Origin: Diplodia intermedia
Taxonomy: Eukaryota > Ascomycota > Dothideomycetes > Botryosphaeriales > Botryosphaeriaceae
DNA: 64,000 nt
Reading direction: 5' to 3'
Assembly (NCBI GenBank): GCA_021495925.1
Contig: JAKEKT010000110.1
Coordinates: 1-64,000, forward strand
Notes under the pieces: model-generated
What the model saw: only the letters and a program-made list of their open reading frames with translations
The model's database searches: none
What the model was told of the DNA's origin: nothing
Shown here: positions 55,545 through 64,000 of the stretch, piece after piece
How the letters are laid out: each line of letters begins with the position of its first letter
Position numbering within the stretch: the stretch's first letter is position 1
Position numbers and translations under genes: made by a program

Positions 55545-58376
55545 GCAAAGCAACCGTTTTACACTTGGGAAGGGTTTAAAGAATTTCCCCCGCACCTTTC
55601 TTTCTTGATAGGGCTATTCTGAATTGCTGGTTGGCGTTAATCGGCAGAGGTACTGCCGGAATTCGCAGCTGAGAGCCTTTGGATATCAACAACGCGCCAA
55701 AGACATGTATGTCAGCAGGAGGCCCGATGGAAAGAGAAAATGCGGCAACCAATTCCGCCGGCTAAACGACCGCCGTTACAATTCGTCTCCTGGCTCTGAA
55801 CACTGGCGCAAGCAGTCGCTCAACGAGGCTGAATACTGAGGATATCGCTGTAGCCTCACTGTAAATAAAGACAAATTACAAAGGAAGGAGCGAAGGCGCA
55901 GGGCGCCACACTCTGCATGTCTCCACATAACCAAATTCCAATACCTGTGTCCTGATTTTCGCATTGATAGTGTCTGGGGAATACAGTTCCTGCACTGAGG
56001 TCCAATGTTATCCTGCAGGTGGCGGCGCAGTGGGTTGGCGATTTTCAATTCCTCAGGGGCGTGTTTAGCGGAAGATATAGTATCCAGACGTGGATAGATT
56101 GATAAGAACGTCAGCCAGATGTTCAAATATCTCTTACGACAGAGATTTATTGAGGTAGCATCTTTCCTAATGGAAGACACTGTCGTCCAGAGGAAGGCCT
56201 CCCTCAAACCACAGGCAAAGTGCACTCTCGACCCTGGACCGCGTTCAAATGTTACAGAGTGCATTTAGAAGACCTTCTTTAACCTGAACCATCTCGCTGG
56301 GCTATACAGAGAGGAGGCAAATGGCCGCCCAAAGGTTGGAATGAATGCACAAGTCGGAACGTATCTTGTTTCTCAAGGATTCAAGGGCCTTCATGAAATA
56401 TCAAATACGAGAACCTGTGGGACCAGAGAGCTGGGTGTTGTAGAGCATGATTCAGCTATATGATCTGGGAGTCGAAGCACCTGTGCGAACATTTATTTCA
56501 AGGCTACTACTTTGCATGCGCTTCCGCTCGACTAGTAAATACCGAAAGAGAGAAGCACCCGAGTCAAACAAAACGGAGGCGTACTCAAATTCGAGTAGGC
56601 CATCGAAGCGACTCACGAATGCTCTGTAACGAGCATTGCTCAACAAGGACCATCGTCACAGGCCATTTCTCGCTTGGTGGAAACAGCAGCCACGAGACGG
56701 AGGCCATAGAAAGGCAACATCAATTCATTTGCGTCGTAAAGGATGCGATTTGTTCCTCAATCCCCTTTGTATTCAAAGACCCCATGTTCTAACGGCCTTC
56801 ACAGGCCTACGCCGTGTTCTTGCTATCAGAAGTCAGAGCATGTCGTTGTCGACCCTCGGTTCGGTTGCGATTTGGAACAGGCGGCGCGCATCCTTCCCCC
56901 TAAGAAGCTGTAGACGGATATAGTGCGCCGACGCAGTATCGGTAAGGCGTGCTTAGCCCAGCTTGACTCGAATATCGGGGAGTCGAGACTTCCCCCGTGT
57001 TCTTATTAGCGTTGCGCTTCTGCCCGTCCTTCTGAAAGTTGACGGAAGTCATGGCTTGGCTTTCACGTTAGGAATAAGGCCATGGCTGGATTGCCTAATG
57101 GTAGAAGGCACGGTGTGCGACAACAATCGAGCTCCACGTAGGCACATCGAAGTTGAGTCCGTGTCAGGGTAGTGGTTCCGGCCTATCTCGTTGGCGGTAT
57201 AGATCGAACAGTGGGCGAGCGAAGAGATGTGGGTTGAGAGGCGGACGTTCTTGACGTATTCCTGTTGGGTCGAGATGAGGTCGACGGGATGGTTCGTGCA
57301 CATCGGGAAACACCGGATTAGAACAACCGTCTCGCTCGAGGCGAACAAGTGAGGCTGGCACAGCAGGACCGTGGCTCGAGAGCCGCAACCACAGACGGCG
57401 GATGCTTTATGCGGCAACCGATGATGGCCAGCATATCGGATCCCTCTTTGCGTTTGGCAGGAGATGGTCGGGAATGTCGGGACGGCGCACTCGTGTCATG
57501 ATGCGAAGGCGGAGCAAGACTCACGATGACGCGCGCGGGCGGCCGTCGCTCTCCACCCGAGGTCAGTAATAAGGCCGTGAGGTGCAATAGTGGGCGGCCT
57601 GACGGCGGCTGGCTTGAGGCTTTTTGTGCAGCTTGCACGTGAAAGCGTGACGCGGTGGGCTTGTGATGGATTGGTGGCGGAGCGCCAGGGGCCGTGCGGG
57701 AGCATCGTGAGGCAGCCGGACGGGCGGCCATCTGGTGTTGATCTCGCAATGCAGCCCTGGCGCTGGCGCTGCGATCAGGCCATGGCACGATACAGGCTGC
57801 GTCGACGCAGTGCGCCCGTTTCTCAGGCACCAGCACCTGCCCTGGCCAACACTCGGCCGGCGTGAGGACAGCGACGGCAGGCGCGCGCGCGGCCCCTGCG
57901 CTTTCTCCACACGCCGCTTGCCCGCTTTCGCCCTGGCTTCCGACCGACCCCGCGTGCTGATTATCACGCCAATCACCACTTGCCCGCCCACCCTCGACGC
58001 CTGCTGCGGCGCCAAAACTCGCGGCTCTCCCGTCTCTCAGCTCCCTCTCCCACTCACCTCCTCGTCTCCCTCCCTTCCTCTCCCGCCGCTCTGCCTTGTG
58101 CTTCGCGCCGTGCTTCGACCTCGCCTCCATCACCGCAGAGCCATGTACGTCACAACAGCTGATCGCTCCACACCATCTCCGCTCCCCCACCACCACTCAC
58201 GCTCTTCCCCTCGTCCGCTTCCTGTCTGCCGCTTGCTGCCCGCCATTGCCCTCCACCCCTCCGTTCCTTGTGCCAGTGCTGCTCTGGCTAACCTCCCTCG
58301 TCGTCCAGCTCCCTGCAACTCGCTCCTCTCGCCCCCTGGGCACGCATGACCACCGTTATACCCTGTTGTCCTCACA
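55545..58376. other. long intergenic interval, no supported gene
   Basis: About 2.8 kb. The left two thirds (to about 57450) are notably lower in GC than the genes and hold only short, overlapping frames without known domains. From about 57900 the plus strand is pyrimidine-rich, as in a fungal promoter and 5' leader, leading to the ATG at 58377. A 68-codon upstream frame begins at an ATG at 58143. No transposon ends were recognised. Confidence 0.45.
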
Positions 58377-61300
58377 ATGCTGGCTCATAGCATCAACCGA
58401 GGCGTCTCCAAGCACACCCTGCCGCGTGTGCAGCTCCCCTCCATTCTTTCGCGCAGCGTCAGCAACTGGGGGCGCAGGGGCTGGCCGCGATGGAGGGACG
58501 AGGCCGATGAGGAGTGGAAGCGGTTCCAACTCAAAGCAATGGAGGCCTTCCACAAGCAGATCGAGGCTGATCCTTACGAGGCCATTTTCGGTCGCTCCAA
58601 TGAGATTCTTCGCGGCATGCAGCGAACTCCGCCTGCGGGCAGTCTTCCACGGAAAACCGTCCCCATCTCCACCGAGTCGGAGACCAATGCGCAGGACACC
58701 GCCCAGTCATCACCCACTGCAGACCACCAACCTACGGTCGAGTTTTCGTACGACCCGATTACTGGCCGAATGATCCCAAAGTATAGCGCTTCCGATAGCC
58801 CGGCCGTTGATGATCTCTCTGTGCATTACTCTCAAAGCCACCACGATCCCCGCGACGATTCTCTGTCCGCCTACGATAGGAAGCAGAGCAGCACCCCAAC
58901 ACAGCCGAGCGACTGGCTTGCTCAGGAGGAACTTCTCCAGACTGCGTCCAATACAGCCGAACAGAACCAGTTGCGGGAAAGTCTAGCCAAATATGACAAG
59001 CTTCTCCGCGAGCAGCCTCGGAGACCTCCAGCCCCATCATCCGAATGGCTTGTCCAGGAGGATAGCTACAAGAACGCTCCTCGCAGGCCGAATCTTCCAG
59101 AGGATGACATCGACCTGCTGACCGCTGCGGATGTGAGAGCTCGCATGGGCATCTGCAAGAATCCCAACAAGGAGACTTTTGAGCAGATGCACGAAAAGCG
59201 TGCTCAGCTGGAACACGACTTCAGTTCGATTCAAGCACAAGATCCGTCGAGCCAGATCTATGAGACCTTGTCCAGAATCCAGGAGGCCCGGGCAATCTTT
59301 GAAAAACGCAGACATCTTGCAGACGAATATGCTGCGGCTGAGAAGGCGGAAAAGTCATCCGAGCAGAAGTCATCAGACATTCTTGAGACGTCTCTGTCTC
59401 GCACTGCTAGAGAGAGTCTGGACGACGGATACTCCCACGTCCCAACTGGCCTGCAGACATCGTTCGAAAGAGAGAAAGCTTCCGGTCGTGACCTCGCTAC
59501 TGATATAGAGACTAGAGCCAAGCCGGTGCAGTATGACGATGGTTACTCCCGTACGCCGATGGGTTTGCAGACATCTTTTGAGATGGAACAAGCCGCTGGA
59601 CGCTCCCTTGCTGAGGACATCCAGGCAAAGACGGAGCCTCGGAACTACATCGTGGACGACGGCTATTCCCGGGAACCCATGGGCCTGGAGACGTCTTTCG
59701 AGAGGGAGAAGGCTTTAGGCCACTCTCTTGCCGATGAGATCGATGCCAAGACGAATCCAAAGCAGTATATCGTTGATGACGGTTACTCGAGGGAACCGAC
59801 TGGTCTAGAGACTTCATACCAACGGGAATTGGACTCTGGCCAAAGCCTAGAACAAGACATCCAGGCTCGTGATGATGCTCGCCATGCTTCGCCGGACGAC
59901 GGATACTCCCGTGAACCGACAGGCCTCCAATCTTCGTACACTCGCGAGCTCGAAGCTGTGAGGAACGGGGTGAAACAATCACTTGAAGAGGAGCTCGGCG
60001 AGATGTCTCTGGGAGCAGCCTCATATTCGAACATATGCTCTCCGAAGGCGCCAGACAGCTCGACTAGCTGCAGCGCCTCGCAATCAGCCACAGCACCCCC
60101 GAGGTCAGTCGAACAACGGAGAAAGCAGGGAGCAGCTCCGGACGAGGTCAAAGATTGGTATGGATATTCGCTGAAACCGCTAGGATTACAGACGTCGTAT
60201 GAGCGAGAGATCGAGGCCTGCCAGAATGGCCAACGTAAATCGCTAGAAGAGGAGCTCCAGGAACAGGCTTTAGGTGCGGCGCACGGTACTTCGGAGTTTG
60301 ACGGGCAAGGATTCTCCCGGAAACCCATCGGTCTTGAGACGTCGTTCCAGCGAGAATTGGACGCATGTGCAAGTGGTAAGAGAAAGTCCCTTGAGGAGGA
60401 GTTGGCTGTTCCGGTCGACGGTGGTGCTGTTGAGACCATGAGCACGAAGGAGGAAGCCGCCAAGCTCGAAGCAGCACGAGAGCAGCGTCTGCATGACATT
60501 GCTCTTGTTCGTGAAGTGCGCGAGATCTACGAAAAGTACTATGGCAAAATCACCACTACTCACCGCCAAGCAGAGGAAGATTCATTTGTACCTGAAACTT
60601 TTGTTGTTTCGGGTACGGATGGCGCAGGGCGTGTAGATGAAGCAGTGCACAAGGGCCTCTCTTCCTACGACGAAAAGTACCCCAGCGCTTACAACTTCAC
60701 GCCTGACAACCTCGAGGCCGAGCTTTCCGCGTCGAGTCCCTCTTCCACTCAGCCCTCACCAAGTTCGGCACGAGAAATGTCCACATCCGAACCGCCACCT
60801 GGTGTTTCCGCTACGGACGTTGGTGGAGAGAACCCTGCTGCAGATGCCGACCCAAAAGAGACAGACCACGCTGGCGCAATCTCTACAAAGCCGCGTGTCT
60901 ACAAACTTCTCGCCTTTGACCCTTCGACAAGATCGCTTACTACCTCTCAAACATCCTCTGCGGTCTACAGTCCCGGTGAACGCCCGATCCCTCTTAGCGT
61001 CGCTCTCTCGAGCCTGTCTCAACCAGCCAGGTTTATTCCGCAACTCACTTCTCTCCAAAGAGATGGTTACGAACCCGTCGCTTCGGCGGCAAACCTTCTG
61101 GTCCTACGGCTTCGCGATGACAAGGCAACCAAGGAGACTCACAAGCGTCCTCCCCGCCCTAACCCGGTTGACGGTACCACAATCCCTCTGCCCCCTACTC
61201 CCACAATGTCCCCCACTGGTTATATCAACCTCGACCCTGTGATGGAGAATCCGGCTACCATCAGAAAATCCTCGTCTCGTTACAACAATGACAAGAAGGT

Positions 61301-61448
61301 GCGCAAGACTGAGCCTGTCTTCTCAGGTGAGCGTCGCAAGGAAGGCTCGAAGGGACAGAGCATCAAGACTGTCCTGACTACTTTGATTTGGGCCACTGCT
61401 GCATGCTATGTTGCCGGTGTCGCCGGTGAGGTAGCCAAGGGGTACTAG
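58377..61448 (+). CDS. 1023-residue protein with seven internal repeats and a C-terminal membrane helix
   Basis: Single exon, 1023 residues. The N terminus (MLAHSINRGVSKHTLPRVQL) is basic and lacks acidic residues for about 36 positions, like a mitochondrial presequence. A conserved-looking segment follows (WRDEADEEWKRFQLKAMEAF, DPYEAIFGRSNEILRGM), as seen in fungal 'serine-threonine rich' mitochondrial-type proteins. Residues about 349-680 hold seven imperfect repeats of roughly 35-50 residues built on DDGYSREPTGLETSFERE. After a Ser/Pro-rich part comes a globular-looking stretch (YKLLAFDPSTRSLTTSQT, SVALSSLSQPARFIPQLTSL, GYEPVASAANLLVLR). One helix near the end (LTTLIWATAACYVAGVAGEV) could anchor it. 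Function unknown; location is inferred. Confidence 0.85.
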   Translation: MLAHSINRGVSKHTLPRVQLPSILSRSVSNWGRRGWPRWRDEADEEWKRFQLKAMEAFHKQIEADPYEAIFGRSNEILRGMQRTPPAGSLPRKTVPISTESETNAQDTAQSSPTADHQPTVEFSYDPITGRMIPKYSASDSPAVDDLSVHYSQSHHDPRDDSLSAYDRKQSSTPTQPSDWLAQEELLQTASNTAEQNQLRESLAKYDKLLREQPRRPPAPSSEWLVQEDSYKNAPRRPNLPEDDIDLLTAADVRARMGICKNPNKETFEQMHEKRAQLEHDFSSIQAQDPSSQIYETLSRIQEARAIFEKRRHLADEYAAAEKAEKSSEQKSSDILETSLSRTARESLDDGYSHVPTGLQTSFEREKASGRDLATDIETRAKPVQYDDGYSRTPMGLQTSFEMEQAAGRSLAEDIQAKTEPRNYIVDDGYSREPMGLETSFEREKALGHSLADEIDAKTNPKQYIVDDGYSREPTGLETSYQRELDSGQSLEQDIQARDDARHASPDDGYSREPTGLQSSYTRELEAVRNGVKQSLEEELGEMSLGAASYSNICSPKAPDSSTSCSASQSATAPPRSVEQRRKQGAAPDEVKDWYGYSLKPLGLQTSYEREIEACQNGQRKSLEEELQEQALGAAHGTSEFDGQGFSRKPIGLETSFQRELDACASGKRKSLEEELAVPVDGGAVETMSTKEEAAKLEAAREQRLHDIALVREVREIYEKYYGKITTTHRQAEEDSFVPETFVVSGTDGAGRVDEAVHKGLSSYDEKYPSAYNFTPDNLEAELSASSPSSTQPSPSSAREMSTSEPPPGVSATDVGGENPAADADPKETDHAGAISTKPRVYKLLAFDPSTRSLTTSQTSSAVYSPGERPIPLSVALSSLSQPARFIPQLTSLQRDGYEPVASAANLLVLRLRDDKATKETHKRPPRPNPVDGTTIPLPPTPTMSPTGYINLDPVMENPATIRKSSSRYNNDKKVRKTEPVFSGERRKEGSKGQSIKTVLTTLIWATAACYVAGVAGEVAKGY
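59421..60420 (+). repeat. array of seven degenerate protein repeats
   Basis: Units begin near 59421, 59535, 59655, 59775, 59895, 60150 and 60297. The core is D-G-Y/F-S-x-x-P-x-G-L-x-S/T-S-Y/F-x-R/M-E, followed by a variable acidic helix-like part. Units 5-7 share an insertion (NG-x-K/R-K/Q-SLEEEL). The repeats differ at the DNA level, so they are old rather than recent copies. Confidence 0.85.
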
Positions 61449-62235
61449 ACCAAACGAGCTGTAGCCATAGCATCGATGTCTCCAGGACTTCTGAGTGTTC
61501 GGCAAGACATTTAGCAGCTGAGGTCCGTACTTCTGGATATCAACGGGTGGAAATCCATTGTTGGGTAGGCATTGTACTTTTTAGGACACCGGATACCCTC
61601 TCCCTTTCGTTTTTCTTGACTTTGTTTACACTCTCACGACTTCACGACGGAAGCGAATGGCATGTACCACATACATCTCAATGATTCCCCTCCTGTTTAG
61701 CTAGCTTCCAATGGCATTGAAACTTCTTTTGCGCAAATTCAAATGAATGTCGTGGAAAGACTGTTGCGCACGTGTTGTGCGATTCAGCGTAGTCGACTAA
61801 CGATGCGCCGTGCACTGTCACCCATCGACTTACGCGGCTATATGTCCAACATTTACCCAAACTGGGATGATGTTTTCTTTCGCGGGACATGTCAGTGCGG
61901 AACGTGCTCGTAGGGAGACCATATTAGGTCTGTCACGATTTAGCATCCCATGCGTCAAAGGTTACGAGAGGTAAGAAATAATGGTATCACTATCCCGCAG
62001 AAAACCCAATGCCGAGTATGCCCTTCCCATCCAAGCCCCCCATCCCAAATTGTCATTAGTAGTCGTGAAAGTAACCAAGGAGACCCATAAGCACGTCGTA
62101 AGCCCCGGAAAGTATCATACATCATGAACCTGAACCCCTCCCCATTATACCTGCGTAATCCCAACTCTCTAGTTGTTACTGAATCAACGTCTCAAAAATG
62201 CATGTAGTTGCGGTGCAAATGTGGAAAACCCCCAT
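61449..62235. other. convergent intergenic interval
   Basis: About 790 bp between two 3' ends, AT-richer than the genes. No supported gene. Confidence 0.5.
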
Positions 62236-64000
62236 CTATCTCCTCAGCTTGCTTCCCACACTACTTGCCTTGCTGCTCACCCAACTGCCACTGCTGCTGA
62301 CCCAGCTTGGTGTGCCGAAGGTCGGCAGCCAGCTGAATCTGCTGCTGCGTCCGAACTTCGTCTTCGGACCGTTGCTGCTAGACCTTCCGCGCCACTTGAG
62401 TCGACCCTCAGCAATCATGTGTATGATGTTAATGACACCGAATGCGCTCGAACCCATGGCACGGAACAGTGCCACCGCGGCGACGCTCCACAGGATAAAC
62501 TTGAGATAGAAGTTCGAGCCAACCTCTCCGACGGGGTAGGCCTCCGAGACGGCCATGGCCAAAATGGCGTTGCAGATCATCCACACAACGACCATGTAGG
62601 TACGCACAGCGCGGTAGTAGTCTTCCTGGGCTTGACTCTCGCTAAGACCCGGTGAAGGCACCTCAATACGGTCGCGGAGGTTTCGAAGCGCCTCGTCGTA
62701 GCCAGAATCGATGTCGAGCTGTTCCGAAGGCATCTCCAGCTCAACCATGTTACCACTTCCTTTGGCTTGGCCGAGATCGCGATTCTGGACGTTGTCGCCC
62801 TTTGTACCCCACGTAACATCGTGCGCATTGCAGAAAGCATAGACTTGGAGCGTGCAAATGTACGCAGGGAGCAGTGCGAAATACTGGCCCGAGGAGGTGA
62901 TCATATGCCAGGGGTCCAGATACAAGAACGACATGAGGAAATACAAGCCAATCGTACTGGCGGTGCTGACAATCATGTTGGTGAAAATGTTATTGCCGAG
63001 CTCGAACTTCGTGTCCGGATCGCGAAGCTGGTCAACGACAATGTAAACTGACGCGAACGTCACATACATCATGATGACACCGTACACGATCATCGAGAAG
63101 AGGAACATCTTCTTCGCGCCCTGAGGACGATTTCCCATGGAAAGAATGAACTGCATGCAGATCAAAAGAGTGCAGGAATATCGCAGGATCTGAAAGATCA
63201 CGTGTCCCATGTTGTGGCCGAAGGGGTCCAACTTGGGATCACTGAGAGAACCGGCGATGAAATAGAAAGTCAAGTAGAAGTTGGCCTGCACGAAGAATCA
63301 GTATCTCGATGCATCCCACGTGTTCTGTTGGTTCACTTACCAGAGAGAAGTAGGTGAACAGTAAGCTGACGAACTGATAGACGAATTCAATGTGCAACAA
63401 AACCTTCCGCCACAAAGTGTGGTCCGTTGCCCAAATCTGCCTGAAGTGGAGGAGTGAGTATACGGCAGCAAAAAAGGCTCCGTTCAACCATCTGCGGCGC
63501 TGAGAGATGAACTCAGGTACGCTATCTATTCATCCGTTAGCGCCTGCATTTGAACTTGCATGAAGGGAAGCCTACCTGGAACGTCAGTCTCTCCCGTTGC
63601 GCTCTTGACATATTTCAAGACCCATCTTTCGCTCCGCTTGGCAACCAGCTCCCAACAAAGAATACGGTCCTCGGCCAGGTACATGTTGGCCGTGAAGACG
63701 TCCGCATCTTGGCCGTGGAGTGTTTCTCCCTTGAAGTACTGACTCAGAGGACCATGTCCAGTCTCATCGTTTTGCAAGGCGTGGTAGCGATAGGCACTCA
63801 AAGCACCCGGCAAGACAGTGATGTAGCCGAAGACCGATTCCAGTGGCTTATCCAGGATGTTGGACATCTTGTACTCGAAGTTCTGAGAAGCGACCAGTGG
63901 GTTCAGAAGACCCAGCCATCCCTTGCCCTTGCCAGCCTTGATCTCGCCGGCCGCACCAGCAACGCTCGAGTCCGTGTCGAATGCCTTCCAGAGGTAGTAC
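62236..64000 (-). CDS. chitin synthase, class I/II type (partial, 5' part beyond window)
   Basis: Visible exons complement(62236..63285, 63341..63525, 63576..>64000); about 553 C-terminal residues. The catalytic core is clear: VLPGALSAYRYHALQND, GETLHGQDADVFTANMYLAEDRILCWELV, TGETDVPDSVPEFI and the hallmark SQRRRWLNGAFFAAVYS after splicing. A multi-helix C-terminal membrane region follows, with LLICMQFILSMGNRPQGAKKM. The enzyme polymerises UDP-GlcNAc into chitin at the plasma membrane. The absence of a myosin motor cannot be judged, as the N terminus is outside. The C terminus is Ser/Arg-rich. Class I versus II is not decided. Confidence 0.95.

Noticed and set aside
57080..57180. tRNA-like string (CCTAATGGTAGAAGG) on the plus strand
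   Set aside because: No acceptor stem, anticodon arm or T-loop GTTCGA consensus could be fitted around it.
1..64000. CRISPR array, prophage, bacterial operon
   Set aside because: Spliceosomal introns in most genes, eukaryotic gene families and no regular spaced repeats. Nothing bacterial is seen.

Overview
The window is nuclear DNA of a filamentous ascomycete (Pezizomycotina). The introns are about 45-60 nt with GT-AG ends and CTAAC/CTGAC branch sites, the coding sequence is GC-rich, and several families are typical of moulds: DUF1774, the fungal rhodopsin-like domain, a two-BIR Bir1, phenol 2-monooxygenase, class I/II chitin synthase and a C2H2/fungal_trans factor. A dothideomycete-like fungus would fit, but the sequence alone does not settle the class. 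I resolved 23 protein-coding genes plus one possible 5' gene fragment at the left edge. The last gene, a chitin synthase, runs off the right edge. I saw no tRNA, rRNA, CRISPR array, recognisable transposon or virus.

Layout from left to right (- and + are strands). Possible partial gene (-, 1-151); DUF1774 membrane protein (-); HOS3-type histone deacetylase (-); queuine tRNA-ribosyltransferase in ten exons (-); GH47 alpha-mannosidase (-), divergent from a 65-residue membrane protein (+); TAM41 (-), divergent from BIR1 (+) and then HIS5 (+); rhodopsin-like membrane protein (+); JmjC hydroxylase (+); four-helix membrane protein (-); phenol 2-monooxygenase (-); CUZ1/ZFAND1 zinc finger (-); EMC4 (-), divergent from AP-1 beta (+); arginine/glutamate-rich coiled-coil protein (-); VCX1 calcium exchanger (-); C2H2 regulator (-), divergent from an F-box protein (+); ZNG1 GTPase (-), divergent from an Mpv17/PMP22 protein (+); a 1023-residue repeat protein (+); chitin synthase (-).

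The content is mostly housekeeping: mitochondrial lipid synthesis (TAM41), histidine synthesis, tRNA modification, chromosome segregation (BIR1), chromatin (HOS3), secretory pathway (GH47, EMC4, AP-1), ion handling (VCX1, ZNG1) and cell wall (chitin synthase). The genes do not form a biosynthetic cluster. Five head-to-head pairs share short intergenic promoters.

The most unusual observations concern gene structure. There is a 10-nt micro-exon in the tRNA-ribosyltransferase that carries the active-site motif, a 12-nt micro-exon next to a GC-AG intron in ZNG1, and a GC-AG intron plus a 24-nt exon in phenol monooxygenase. The most interesting uncharacterised protein is the one at 58377-61448, with seven degenerate repeats of about 40 residues. 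Exon boundaries were placed by hand from splice signals, frame and remembered family consensus; no alignment was run.
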